The notes under the pieces were generated by a model that was not told the DNA's origin, did no database searches, and was given only the letters and a program-made list of their open reading frames with translations. This document shows, one piece after another, positions 28,740 to 37,000 of a stretch of 64,000 bases of DNA. Every line of letters starts with the position of its first letter. Within the stretch, counting starts at the first letter, position 1. Position numbers and translations under genes: made by a program. Origin of the DNA: Corynebacterium tuberculostearicum (lineage in GTDB: Bacteria; Actinomycetota; Actinomycetes; Mycobacteriales; Mycobacteriaceae); assembly GCF_030503735.1 (NCBI RefSeq), contig NZ_CP073096.1, positions 806,001-870,000 on the forward strand. Reading direction: 5' to 3'.

Positions 28740-28813
28740 GCCCCTGTAGCCCAATTGGCAGAGGCAACGGATTCAAAACCCGTCCAGTGTGAGTTCGAGT
28801 CTCACCAGGGGCA
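28740..28813 (+). tRNA. tRNA with anticodon CAA (Leu), short variable loop
   Basis: A 74-nt cloverleaf. Acceptor GCCCCTG (28740-28746) pairs with CAGGGGC (28806-28812). D arm GCC...GGC with AATTGGCAGA loop. Anticodon loop TTCAAAA, anticodon CAA. T arm GTGAG-TTCGAGT-CTCAC. Discriminator A73; no CCA encoded. CAA reads the leucine codon UUG, but the variable loop is only 5 nt, whereas bacterial leucine tRNAs normally have a long variable arm. The bottom of the anticodon stem (31-39) is an A-C mismatch. Divergent from polA. Confidence 0.85.
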
Positions 28814-28823
28814 CTACTAGAAA

Positions 28824-28867
28824 AGACCTCGGCTTCCACTAAATCAGGAAACCGAGGTCTTCGCTTT
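28824..28867 (+). terminator. Terminator after the CAA tRNA
   Basis: Stem GACCTCGG (28825-28832) / CCGAGGTC (28852-28859) with a 19-nt loop, followed by TTCGCTTT on the plus strand. On the minus strand it is followed by TTTTCTAG, so it may also terminate the phosphoesterase gene. Confidence 0.75.
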
Positions 28868-31049
28868 AGCCCAGTTCAGGCAGCGTTGGTAGGTGGTACT
28901 TGCGCAGCGATGCGTTGATCTGCGGAATGGAAGCCCTCAGCTGCGGTAACGCTAGACCGATGAGTCCGGCCACGCCCGCGATGCCGAGGATTGCTCCCAA
29001 GATAGCGGGCTTTGAGCTCGTACTGGAGCTTAATGCGGAGCTCCCCGTGGCAGGCTGCGTGGTATCGGCCGGCTTGCCGGAATCGTGCGCACGGGCGGTA
29101 AGCCATTCCTCCTTGCCTAGGACGCCCTGGGTCAGGCGGGTCTCGCCGATCCAGCCATACCACGGGTTCTGCGGGCGCTGGTTATCAAAGCCGCCGCCCA
29201 TAACCCACTGCAGGTCACGCGGGAGAAGGCCTTCGGCGCCTACCGCATTGCGCAAGATAGGCGCGCCGTTGATGAACATCTCCACGCTATCGCGCTGCGG
29301 ATCGTTAACCACGGCGATGTGCATCCACTCGTCCTTGGGCACCTCGTGGGACCATACGGTAGAACCGCTTCCCTGCTTCGGCTCCGCCCACCAGCGCAGC
29401 TCGCGGAGGTTGGAGATACCAAACATGACGGTGGGGTCCGTGTCATCAGAGCCGTCGACCAATTTATTAATGGCAGAGTCGCGGCTCAGCGCGCTTCCCC
29501 AGCCATGTTGTGCGCCATTGAAGTCTTTAGGAATCTTGACGAAGGATTCGAAGGTGTACCCCTTGGTGGTATCCACACTATTGGCCGTCGCGTCCTTGTC
29601 GGTGCGGAACTCGGCATTGCCTACCTTGCCCGCTGGGTCGGACCAGAAGAGTGAGCCGGAATCAGAGGACAGCGGGTGGCGGTCAGAGCTATAGGTCACT
29701 CGATCGCCTAGCATGGCGCCAGAGCGATGCAGGTCGCTGCCGGAATCGCTGGCAATATCGGGGATGGTGGTGCCTCGGCCGGCAGGGGCGCCGTCGGCAA
29801 GCGCATGGCCGTCCTTGTCTCGGGCCTGGCCCGGGCGCCAGTGGAATACCGTGTGGTCATTCTTGGCAAAATCCTCCGCGCCTTTGGGAAGCTCGTCCTC
29901 CGCAATGGTATAGGGCCTAAAGCCTTCAGCGGCGATGTCACGGGCACGCTGCGCTAGGTCCGGCTGGTGGCCCTCACCCACTGTGAAATCAGGCGCGAAA
30001 GAGGAAAAGCGCTGCTCAAAGTCGAACGGAATGGCGTAGCTATCGCCGTTATCATCCAGGGTGAGCTTGTCAAACTGCGTCAGCTCCTCATGCGGCTTTT
30101 GTGCGACCCACGGAGAGAGCGCGGTCATCTCCAATTGCTTGCCGGAAAGATCAAATTCAAGCACGCCCAGCAGTCCGTTGCCGCCCTGGTAGGCCATCTG
30201 ATAGTCCTGCAAGATGGAAACGACGTCGTGCCCGGCATCATTCTTATCCACGCGATAGCCCGCGCCGTGGTGATGGCCACCCATCACCAAGAAGATCTGG
30301 TCGTTGCCCTTGATGAACTTATCCCACAAACCCTTGCCGTAGTCGTCAGAATAGAAGACGTTTCCCTCGCCATCGATATTGAGGGCTTCGTGCGTGGTGA
30401 CGATGACGGGTAGATCGGGGTGCTTATCGATGATGCCTTGCGCCCACGCAATAACCTTCTCATCGGCGCGCCACCCCAAGGCCAAGTTGAGGTATTTCTG
30501 GCCCTCGGCTTCAAAGATATGAGCCTCGGAGTCATTGTTGGTCGCCGTGTAGCGTTCCTGGAAAGTCTCCGGGTTGGCGGACTTTGCGCGATCAGTGCTA
30601 AACCACTTGTCGTACGGGTGGGCCGTCGCACCTTCTACGTCCATGTCGTGATTGCCGGGCAGGATGGAGTAGTTCAGATCCGAATCGTCGAGGACCTGCA
30701 TGGCCTTATCGGCCACCTGCCATTCGCCCTCCACATTCCACTGGTCCACGACATCGCCTAAGTGGGTCACGAAGTCCATGTTCAGCTCGTCTTGGTGGTC
30801 CACCAACCATTGGGTTTGGGCCAAGTAGGGTTCACTGCCATAGCGTGCCTGGGCAAGATTTCCGGTCTCCGGGGTGGAATAGCGAGAATAGAACTGGGTA
30901 TCCGGCAAAACGCCGATGCTAAAACGGGAGCCTTCGCTTGGCGAAGCCCCTTCGGGCGCCCCCTCCGCTGCGCTCGCTGCGGGAACAAAGATGAGGTTTC
31001 CCACCACTGCAGTTGCGGTGACTGCAGGCAGGACTAATCGATTCAACAT
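28866..31049 (-). CDS. Secreted metallophosphoesterase with LamG domain and membrane anchor
   Basis: A 727-aa surface protein. Signal peptide (MLNRLVLPAVTATAVVGNLIFVPAASA), then a calcineurin-like phosphoesterase domain (about 43-300) with GVLPDTQFYS, THLGDVVDQW, LPGNHDMD, TTHEALN and GGHHHG, which carry the metal-binding residues. A laminin-G-like (concanavalin-type) domain follows at about 470-640 (GYTFESFVKIPKDFN..., EWMHIAVVNDPQRDSVEMFINGAP). A Ser/Thr linker and a C-terminal hydrophobic segment (GAILGIAGVAGLIGLAL) with a basic tail anchor it. The ATG at 31049 has AAGGA upstream. It stands alone. The substrate is unknown; phosphate scavenging from extracellular esters is a guess. Confidence 0.85.
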   Translation of the reverse strand: MLNRLVLPAVTATAVVGNLIFVPAASAAEGAPEGASPSEGSRFSIGVLPDTQFYSRYSTPETGNLAQARYGSEPYLAQTQWLVDHQDELNMDFVTHLGDVVDQWNVEGEWQVADKAMQVLDDSDLNYSILPGNHDMDVEGATAHPYDKWFSTDRAKSANPETFQERYTATNNDSEAHIFEAEGQKYLNLALGWRADEKVIAWAQGIIDKHPDLPVIVTTHEALNIDGEGNVFYSDDYGKGLWDKFIKGNDQIFLVMGGHHHGAGYRVDKNDAGHDVVSILQDYQMAYQGGNGLLGVLEFDLSGKQLEMTALSPWVAQKPHEELTQFDKLTLDDNGDSYAIPFDFEQRFSSFAPDFTVGEGHQPDLAQRARDIAAEGFRPYTIAEDELPKGAEDFAKNDHTVFHWRPGQARDKDGHALADGAPAGRGTTIPDIASDSGSDLHRSGAMLGDRVTYSSDRHPLSSDSGSLFWSDPAGKVGNAEFRTDKDATANSVDTTKGYTFESFVKIPKDFNGAQHGWGSALSRDSAINKLVDGSDDTDPTVMFGISNLRELRWWAEPKQGSGSTVWSHEVPKDEWMHIAVVNDPQRDSVEMFINGAPILRNAVGAEGLLPRDLQWVMGGGFDNQRPQNPWYGWIGETRLTQGVLGKEEWLTARAHDSGKPADTTQPATGSSALSSSTSSKPAILGAILGIAGVAGLIGLALPQLRASIPQINASLRKYHLPTLPELG

Positions 31050-31472
31050 AGAGAGTCCTTCTTTCTTGAAGTACATATGGATATAGGAGAAAGACGGGAA
31101 TACGCCCGAGATCCTAGGCAGTCAAGCTTTCTAATAGTTGACATTCTCGTAAACGAGACACTGAATAAAGGGAAACTTATCGTTTCCGCTGGCAGGACTG
31201 TACACCTAAGAAGGCGCCGTATATCCTGCCCCAAACTGCATAGTTGCAATAGGGTAGATTAAACTGACAGAATGAACTTCAATCCAGCATTACCTCTACA
31301 GTTGGGTAGATACCTCTCCCTTTCTGCGGGCAGTAACCAGCCGCCTGGCGATGAAAGATATGCACCACTTTTTACAGCGGAACCCAGCGCCTAGACCAAG
31401 CACCAGATTTCTCCGACCCCGCTAGGCCAGTCGCTCTCCGTCCCAGCCATCTCCTAGGTAGATTTTTAATTT
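31050..31472. promoter_or_regulatory. 423-bp intergenic region with a promoter-overlapping palindrome
   Basis: No gene seen. A perfect palindrome TCTCGT-AA-ACGAGA lies at 31145-31158, starting 1 nt after a plus-strand TTGACA (31138-31143). It looks like a repressor operator in the divergent region between the phosphoesterase (minus) and the DUF368 operon (plus). The regulator is not in the window. The TAGATT at 31459-31464 serves the DUF368 gene. Confidence 0.4.
31459..31464 (+). promoter_or_regulatory. -10 element, (near-)leaderless DUF368 operon
   Basis: TAGATT followed by 8 nt (TTTAATTT) and the ATG at 31473; no ribosome site. Confidence 0.45.
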
Positions 31473-32309
31473 ATGCAGTACATTTTGAACGCAATCCGCG
31501 GCGCCCTCATCGGCATGGCCGAGCTGGTGCCTGGCATCTCCGGCGGCACCGTGGCGCTCATTGTCGGCATCTATGAACGCGCAGTACACAACGCCAATGA
31601 TTTGATCTCCGGCCGCTTCAAAAAGGTCGAGTGGGCCTTCCTTCTTTCCGTAGCCATCGGCATGTTTGTCGCCGTATTCGGAATGTCTACGGTGTTGTCC
31701 AATTTTGTGGACAATCACGTGTCCGCATCTGGCGCACTATTTTTAGGCATGGTCGCAGTATCTATTTTTGTGCCGCTTTCCATGCTGACCAAAGCCGAGC
31801 GCCTCCGCCCATCCTCCATAATCGCATTTGTGGTCGCCACGCTTGTGATCTTCTTTATTACTGGCTTTACCTCCGAGCCGCACGGGGACCCCAACCTCAT
31901 CGTGGTTTTCTTCGCCGCTGCCATAGCCGTCTGCGCGCTCATTCTGCCGGGAATTTCCGGTTCGCTCATTCTGCTTACCATGGGCCTTTACCAGCCCATC
32001 ATCGGCGCGGTCTCGGACCGTGAAATGGGCACTATTGCGGTTTTTGCTGCAGGTGCCCTGTGCGGTCTAGCAACATTCATCAAGGTATTGAATTTCCTTC
32101 TAAATAATCACCGCGCTCCCACGCTTATGGCTATGGCCGGTTTCATGCTTGGTTCACTGCGCGCCCTGTGGCCTTGGGGAGCGGACCAAGATGCCTCCAG
32201 TGGGGTTATCGTGGGCATGTTTATCCTCGGCGCCCTCATCGTTTCTGCCTTCATTTTTGTAGATATGAAAAAGGCTCAGTCCATTGCGGAAAGGACGGCG
32301 CAGAACTAA
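31473..32309 (+). CDS. DUF368 membrane protein (PopT-type polyprenyl-phosphate translocase)
   Basis: A 278-aa multi-spanning protein. The conserved AELVPGISGGTVALIVGIYE (about 16-35) and a second copy CALILPGISGSLILLTMGLY (about 151-170) define the DUF368 family. Members of this family (PopT) return undecaprenyl phosphate, the lipid carrier of cell-wall synthesis, across the membrane. The protein shows about eight hydrophobic segments. It ends in TAATG, overlapping the start of the binding-protein gene by 1 nt, so it is the first gene of a four-gene operon with an amino acid transporter. Family assignment firm, carrier substrate inferred. Confidence 0.85.
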   Translation: MQYILNAIRGALIGMAELVPGISGGTVALIVGIYERAVHNANDLISGRFKKVEWAFLLSVAIGMFVAVFGMSTVLSNFVDNHVSASGALFLGMVAVSIFVPLSMLTKAERLRPSSIIAFVVATLVIFFITGFTSEPHGDPNLIVVFFAAAIAVCALILPGISGSLILLTMGLYQPIIGAVSDREMGTIAVFAAGALCGLATFIKVLNFLLNNHRAPTLMAMAGFMLGSLRALWPWGADQDASSGVIVGMFILGALIVSAFIFVDMKKAQSIAERTAQN

Positions 32310-33196
32310 TGCCGCGCACGTTTTCTCGCCGCTCAATTGCCGCTGCGGTTCTCATCCCTACACTCTCCCTGAGCGCCTGCGTTACCAACGAGGAAGATTC
32401 CACCCCGGACGGCTGGGAAGAACCCCATTCCGCTATGGTGCCGGAAATTGCCGCCATGTACCAAGACAATGATGGTGTCCTCACCGCCGGTACCAACCCG
32501 CCGTACGCACCATTCCAGTTGAAGGATTCTCACGGCGCGCTCCAGGGCGTGGAGCTGGATCTGGCTCGGGCGGTAGCCGGCGTCTTAGGCCTCGATTTCC
32601 AGCCGATGGAACAGGACTTTTCCATGATTCTGCCCGCCGTGCAGTCGGGTCAGATTGACATGGGTGTGTCTGGCTTTACAGATAACCCTGACCGCCGCAA
32701 TGAATTCGACTTTGTGGATCACCTCTACGCTGGTATCCAATGGGCCGAGCGGGTGGATGGGCCTAGGAAAGTCGACCCGGATAACCCCTGCGGCTTGACG
32801 GTCGCGGTGCAGCGCACCACGGTCTCTGAAACCGATGATGTTCGGCCCAAGCAGGAAGCCTGCAGTGGCGATCTCACCGTTTTGTCCTATGACACCGGCG
32901 ATAATGCCGCGCTAGCCGTCTTGATGGGGCGTGCGGATGCCCTGTCTGCGGATTCCCCAGTGACGGCGTGGGCGGTCAATCGCTCCGAAGGAAAGATGCA
33001 GCAGGTAGGCGATATGTTCCAGGCCTCACCTTATGGCTTTGCCGTTCCCAAAGATTCGGATTTGGGCAAGGCTTCGGCAGCAGCGCTCCAACATCTCATC
33101 GAAACCGGCGAGTACGCAGAGATTTTGTCCCGCTGGGGCATCGAGGATGGATTAATAGACCAGGCAATGATTAATGAAAGGCCGATCAATGGTTAA
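32309..33196 (+). CDS. Polar amino acid ABC transporter substrate-binding lipoprotein
   Basis: A 295-aa lipoprotein: signal MPRTFSRRSIAAAVLIPTLSLSAC with the lipobox Cys24. The solute-binding type 3 domain shows GTNPPYAPFQLKD, VELDLARAVAGVLGL, LPAVQSGQIDMGVSGFTDNPDR and a late FAVPKDSDLGKASAAALQHLI, all typical of binding proteins for glutamine or other polar amino acids. The start overlaps the DUF368 stop (TAATG); the 3' end overlaps the permease start by 8 nt. It is the capture subunit for the permease and ATPase that follow. Ligand not predictable. Confidence 0.9.
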   Translation: MPRTFSRRSIAAAVLIPTLSLSACVTNEEDSTPDGWEEPHSAMVPEIAAMYQDNDGVLTAGTNPPYAPFQLKDSHGALQGVELDLARAVAGVLGLDFQPMEQDFSMILPAVQSGQIDMGVSGFTDNPDRRNEFDFVDHLYAGIQWAERVDGPRKVDPDNPCGLTVAVQRTTVSETDDVRPKQEACSGDLTVLSYDTGDNAALAVLMGRADALSADSPVTAWAVNRSEGKMQQVGDMFQASPYGFAVPKDSDLGKASAAALQHLIETGEYAEILSRWGIEDGLIDQAMINERPING

Positions 33197-34142
33197 CGAG
33201 AATGCGGCAACGCCTGCTACGGCCACGCCCAAAGATAAACCCGCCAAGATTGAAGCGCGCCCACTACGCCACCCGTGGCGCTGGGTCTTCGCTGGCGTGC
33301 TCATTGTGCTGAGTGCGTGGTTTATCATCGCCTCTGCACGCAATGAGGCTTTCGGCTGGGGAACCTACTTCCAGTACCTCTTTGATAAGCGCATTGCTAT
33401 TGCTTCCCTGCACACCATCGCCATCACCATCTTGTCGATGATCATCGGCGTTGTGGGCGGTGCCGTACTCGCGGTCATGCGCATGTCTCCCAATCCGGTC
33501 CTACGAACCGTATCCTGGATTTTCCTTTGGGTCTTTCGAGGCACCCCTATCTATGTCCAACTGGTGTTCTGGGGCCTGCTCTCGGCCATTTATCAGTCCA
33601 TTAATTTGGGCTTTACTGAGGTGTCCCTGCAGACCATCCTCACCAACGCCTTCTTCCTTGCCGTGATGGGTCTAGGTCTCAATGAGGCAGCATATATGGC
33701 CGAAATCGTGCGCTCCGGCATCACCTCGGTGCCGGAAGGTCAAAAGGAGGCTTCCAAGGCCCTCGGCATGTCGTGGTGGATGACCATGCGCCGCACGGTA
33801 CTTCCGCAGGCTATGCGCATTATCATCCCGCCGACCGGCAATGAGTTCATTTCTTTGCTGAAAACTTCTTCGCTTGTTGTTGCGATTCCTTATACTCAGG
33901 AAATCTTCGGCCGCACCACGGATATTTCGGCCGCCCTTTTCCAGCCGATCCCGCTGCTATTGGTTGCCGCATCTTGGTACCTCGTAGTTACTTCCCTACT
34001 GATGGTGGGCCAATACTTCTTGGAGCGCCGGTTTGAGCGCGGCGCCACCCGCGAGCTCACCGGCCGCCAACTTGCTGCGCTAGCAGACGCCGAAGGCACC
34101 ATCCCCCGCAACGTATCCGTTATTCCGGAGGCAAAAAACTAA
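33189..34142 (+). CDS. Polar amino acid ABC transporter permease
   Basis: A 317-aa inner-membrane permease of the HisM/GlnP type. About five membrane segments; the EAA loop is visible as [26 protein letters not shown] (about 165-195). A start at 33174 is possible, but the ATG at 33189 has GAAAGG 7 nt before it. It overlaps the binding-protein gene by 8 nt and the ATPase start by 1 nt (TAATG), so translational coupling is likely. The only permease in the operon, so it probably works as a homodimer. Confidence 0.92.
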   Translation: MVNENAATPATATPKDKPAKIEARPLRHPWRWVFAGVLIVLSAWFIIASARNEAFGWGTYFQYLFDKRIAIASLHTIAITILSMIIGVVGGAVLAVMRMSPNPVLRTVSWIFLWVFRGTPIYVQLVFWGLLSAIYQSINLGFTEVSLQTILTNAFFLAVMGLGLNEAAYMAEIVRSGITSVPEGQKEASKALGMSWWMTMRRTVLPQAMRIIIPPTGNEFISLLKTSSLVVAIPYTQEIFGRTTDISAALFQPIPLLLVAASWYLVVTSLLMVGQYFLERRFERGATRELTGRQLAALADAEGTIPRNVSVIPEAKN

Positions 34143-34906
34143 TGGCTACTCCCATGATTTCCGCCCAGAACGTCCATAAGTCCTTCGGACAGCTCGAGGT
34201 CCTTAAAGGCATTGACCTCGAAGTCCAGCCCGGCGAAGTGGCTTGCCTATTGGGCCCTTCGGGCTCCGGCAAGTCCACCTTCCTGCGCTGCGTGAATCAC
34301 TTGGATAAAGCTACCGCAGGTCGCTTATACGTAGACGGCGAGCTTATTGGCTACCGTGAGAAAAACGGCACCCTATATGAAATCAGCGAGAAGGAAGCAG
34401 CCGAGCAGCGATCCGATATCGGCATGGTCTTTCAGTCTTTTAACCTCTTCCCCCACCGCACGGTGATTGAAAACATCATCGAGGCCCCAGTCCAGGTGAA
34501 GAAGATTCCAGAAGACACTGCCCGAGCCCGCGCCATGGAGTTGCTCGAGGATGTCGGCTTGGCGTCCAAAGCCAATAACTACCCGGTGCAACTTTCCGGC
34601 GGCCAGCAGCAGCGCGTCGCTATTGCTCGTGCGGTGGCCATGAACCCTAAGCTCATGCTTTTCGACGAACCCACATCCGCCCTCGACCCCGAACTCGTCG
34701 GCGAAGTGCTGCGCGTAATGAAGGACCTCGCAGCCGAAGGCATGACCATGCTCGTAGTTACCCACGAGATGGGATTTGCCCGAGAGGTAGCCGACAAAGT
34801 CTTTTTCATGGACGGCGGCGTAGTTATCGAATCCGGCAGCCCAGCCGAGGTATTGGATAACCCGCAGCAGCCACGCACCAAAGAATTTTTGGCCTCGCTG
34901 CTTTAA
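34142..34906 (+). CDS. Polar amino acid ABC transporter ATP-binding protein
   Basis: A 254-aa ABC ATPase of the GlnQ/HisP class. Walker [14 protein letters not shown] (about 38-50), Q-loop in [15 protein letters not shown], signature [15 protein letters not shown] (about 150-164), Walker [15 protein letters not shown] and the H-loop [15 protein letters not shown] small insertion [19 protein letters not shown] between Walker A and the Q-loop is seen in several amino acid ATPases. Last gene of the operon; starts in the TAATG overlap with the permease. Confidence 0.95.
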   Translation: MATPMISAQNVHKSFGQLEVLKGIDLEVQPGEVACLLGPSGSGKSTFLRCVNHLDKATAGRLYVDGELIGYREKNGTLYEISEKEAAEQRSDIGMVFQSFNLFPHRTVIENIIEAPVQVKKIPEDTARARAMELLEDVGLASKANNYPVQLSGGQQQRVAIARAVAMNPKLMLFDEPTSALDPELVGEVLRVMKDLAAEGMTMLVVTHEMGFAREVADKVFFMDGGVVIESGSPAEVLDNPQQPRTKEFLASLL

Positions 34907-34914
34907 CGCCCGCA

Positions 34915-34930
34915 GCACTCAGCTGAGTGC
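34915..34930. terminator. 16-nt perfect palindrome between convergent genes
   Basis: GCACTCAGCTGAGTGC, 8 nt after the ATPase stop and 13 nt before the TSUP stop on the other strand. It may act as a bidirectional terminator, although no clear T tract follows on either side. Confidence 0.4.
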
Positions 34931-34943
34931 CTGACTCGCAGAT

Positions 34944-35687
34944 CTACGAGAGCGTCAAAAGACCCCGAATCAGCGCACTAGCCGCGCCAAGGCTAGCAAC
35001 GCTAAGGGATAGCACGCGGGCCTTATCTCGCGTCACGCGCTCGGCAATGCGGGTGCCTGCCCAAATACCAACACACATCCCTAACACGCCGGCGGGCCAC
35101 ATCACCCAAGGCAACCCGTCGAAATTCGCTGCCCCCGTCAGCGTCTTGGTCAGCACCGAAAAGAATCCACCCACCACAAAGATGGGCTGCAACGTTGCGG
35201 CGTAGACCTGTTGGGGCCACTTCGCCGCCTGCGCATAGACGGTAATTACTGGGCCTGCCACTCCGGCCAAAGTATTGGTGAATCCGCCTAGAATGCCCGC
35301 GGAGATGGCAGGACCTATTCCTGCCATTGCCGGAACGAATTTCTTCCCGAACGTAACTACGGCAAGGGCGACCAGTAGCGCGGCGCCTACTACAACCATG
35401 AGGCCTGCGGTATCCATGCGCCTAATGAGCAATGCTGCGGCCAAGGAACCAATGACCATGACCGGGGCAATGAGCCCGAACTTCTTCCAGCTGACGTTTT
35501 CGCGGACGGAAACGGTGGTCAAAATCGCATTTACGCAAGCTAAGACGTTGATGACCAAGATGCCTTCTACAGGCCCGATAATCAGCATCAGGATAGGCCC
35601 ACCGATGAGGCCTAGCCCCATTCCAGAAACCCGCTGAAGAGTCGAACCGGCTACGACAACGAAGAAGATGACCAGTGCAAGGCTCAC
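34944..35687 (-). CDS. TauE/SafE-family (TSUP) membrane transporter
   Basis: A 247-aa membrane protein with about eight hydrophobic segments. The family pattern is visible as two related halves: GMGLGLIGGPILMLIIGP near the N-terminus and GILGGFTNTLAGVAGPVITVYAQ in the middle. Members are putative exporters or importers of sulfite, sulfoacetate or other organosulfur anions. The GTG start overlaps the coaD stop by 4 nt (GTGA), so it is cotranscribed with coaD. Substrate unknown. Confidence 0.82.
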   Translation of the reverse strand: MSLALVIFFVVVAGSTLQRVSGMGLGLIGGPILMLIIGPVEGILVINVLACVNAILTTVSVRENVSWKKFGLIAPVMVIGSLAAALLIRRMDTAGLMVVVGAALLVALAVVTFGKKFVPAMAGIGPAISAGILGGFTNTLAGVAGPVITVYAQAAKWPQQVYAATLQPIFVVGGFFSVLTKTLTGAANFDGLPWVMWPAGVLGMCVGIWAGTRIAERVTRDKARVLSLSVASLGAASALIRGLLTLS

Positions 35688-36157
35688 TTGCGGTATTTCT
35701 CCTTTACCGCACGCCCCACAGCGTCTGGGAACATCCCGGTAACATCACCGCCGAATCTTGCCACCTGCTTGCACAGTGAGGAGCTAATATAGCCATATTT
35801 TTCGTCCGTGAGCAAAAAGACGGTATCGATTCCGGAAAGGCGCCGGTTCATCTGTGCCATGGGCAGCTCGTATTCGTAGTCTAGGGAGCTGCGCAGCCCC
35901 TTCACCAGCACGTCCACGCCGTGGTCCGTGGTGTAATCCACAAGAAGTCCGGAACAAAAGTCCACCTTAATCGAGGGATCCACGCTTTGGCGGATAAGTT
36001 CCATTCGTTCATCCACGCTGAAGAGACCAGAAGGCTTATCTGGGTTACCGGTTACCAATACGGTGACCTCATCAAACATCTGGTTCGCACGGTTGATGAT
36101 ATCAATATGGCCTAAAGTAACTGGGTCGAAAGATCCTGGGCAGACGGCTTTAGTCAT
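35684..36157 (-). CDS. coaD: Phosphopantetheine adenylyltransferase
   Basis: A 157-aa nucleotidyltransferase that makes dephospho-CoA from 4'-phosphopantetheine and ATP, the step before CoaE. Motifs PGSFDPVTLGHIDII (T/HxGH type, residues about 7-21), LVKGLRSSLDYEYELPMAQMN and the C-terminal YISSSLCKQVARFGGD are typical. Length is normal (about 160 aa). It lies 29 bp after rsmD, the usual bacterial pairing, and its end overlaps the TSUP gene. Confidence 0.97.
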   Translation of the reverse strand: MTKAVCPGSFDPVTLGHIDIINRANQMFDEVTVLVTGNPDKPSGLFSVDERMELIRQSVDPSIKVDFCSGLLVDYTTDHGVDVLVKGLRSSLDYEYELPMAQMNRRLSGIDTVFLLTDEKYGYISSSLCKQVARFGGDVTGMFPDAVGRAVKEKYRK

Positions 36158-36186
36158 GCTGTATTCGCTCTCGTTTCTTAAGTGGA

Positions 36187-36768
36187 TTAGTCTTCGGCTT
36201 CCTCGCTGCCGGAGCGGGTAAAGACCGCCATATCCATGCGGGCGATACCAAAGGTGCGCTTTTTGAGCTTTTGGCCGGTGGGCTCAAACCCTGCGGGCCA
36301 CACCGTCTCCGGGGATTCGACGTGGCGCTCGATTACCACCATCGCATGATCAGTAAGCACTGGTTCGATAGCGGCAAGGAGTTCCTCTACCTCATCAAAG
36401 GCATAGGGCGGATCCGCCAGCACTAGATCGAAGTGCTTGCGCGGTGCACTAGCCAGGTAGGTGTCTACCTTCATCTCATGTACGCGCACGCCGGGGTGCT
36501 TGACGACGCCCATATTGTGCCTAATGACCTTTATCGCATCCGCCGAAGATTCCACTAGCACGGCCTCGTCTGCGCCGCGGCTAGCTGCCTCGAGACCAAG
36601 CGCACCGGAGCCGGCGAAAAGGTCGAGCACCGAAGATCCAGCAAAACCCCACCGTGCATTAAGCGAAGAAAAAAGCCCTTCACGGGCGCGGTCTGCGGTG
36701 GGCCGGGTTCCTTCTGCGGGTACCTTGATGGTGCGTCCGCGGGCTTCTCCGGCGATAATGCGCGTCAT
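36187..36768 (-). CDS. rsmD: 16S rRNA (guanine(966)-N2)-methyltransferase
   Basis: A 193-aa methyltransferase that modifies G966 of 16S rRNA. Start MTRIIAGEARGRTIKVPAEGTRPTADRAREGLF is diagnostic; SAM motif I is VLDLFAGSGALGLEAASRGA (about 46-65) and the catalytic DPPY motif lies at about 119-122. The ATG follows the stop of the biotinyl-domain gene with no gap (TAA then ATG), so the two are translationally linked. coaD follows. Confidence 0.96.
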   Translation of the reverse strand: MTRIIAGEARGRTIKVPAEGTRPTADRAREGLFSSLNARWGFAGSSVLDLFAGSGALGLEAASRGADEAVLVESSADAIKVIRHNMGVVKHPGVRVHEMKVDTYLASAPRKHFDLVLADPPYAFDEVEELLAAIEPVLTDHAMVVIERHVESPETVWPAGFEPTGQKLKKRTFGIARMDMAVFTRSGSEEAED

Positions 36769-36981
36769 TTATGCTTCTCCAATCTCCATCAAGAGGTCCC
36801 CGCCTACTACGTCACTAAAGTCAGCGACCGCAATGCGGTGTACCTTTCCCGGGCCCGGGCATTCTACGGGGGCCTCGAGCTTCGTGGCTTCCACAGTCGC
36901 GAGAGGAACCCCAGCATCTACCGTGTCACCCACGGCCACGTGGCAGCGGACAATGCCCGCGAAGGGGGCGTAGATTTTCAT
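36769..36981 (-). CDS. Small biotinyl/lipoyl-domain protein
   Basis: A 70-aa single-domain protein. MKIYAPFAGIVRCHVAVGDTVDAGVPLATVEATKLEAPV resembles the biotinyl/lipoyl attachment fold, with Lys34 in EATKLEA where carriers have EAMKME. The second half (GPGKVHRIAVADFSDVVGGDLLMEI) completes the beta-barrel. The Met before the lysine is replaced by Thr, so whether it is biotinylated is not certain. Comparable 70-residue proteins exist in mycobacteria and corynebacteria. It lies between recG and rsmD in a tight operon, unrelated by pathway. Confidence 0.82.
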   Translation of the reverse strand: MKIYAPFAGIVRCHVAVGDTVDAGVPLATVEATKLEAPVECPGPGKVHRIAVADFSDVVGGDLLMEIGEA

Positions 36982-37000
36982 GCCTCTAGGTTAGCCTTTC

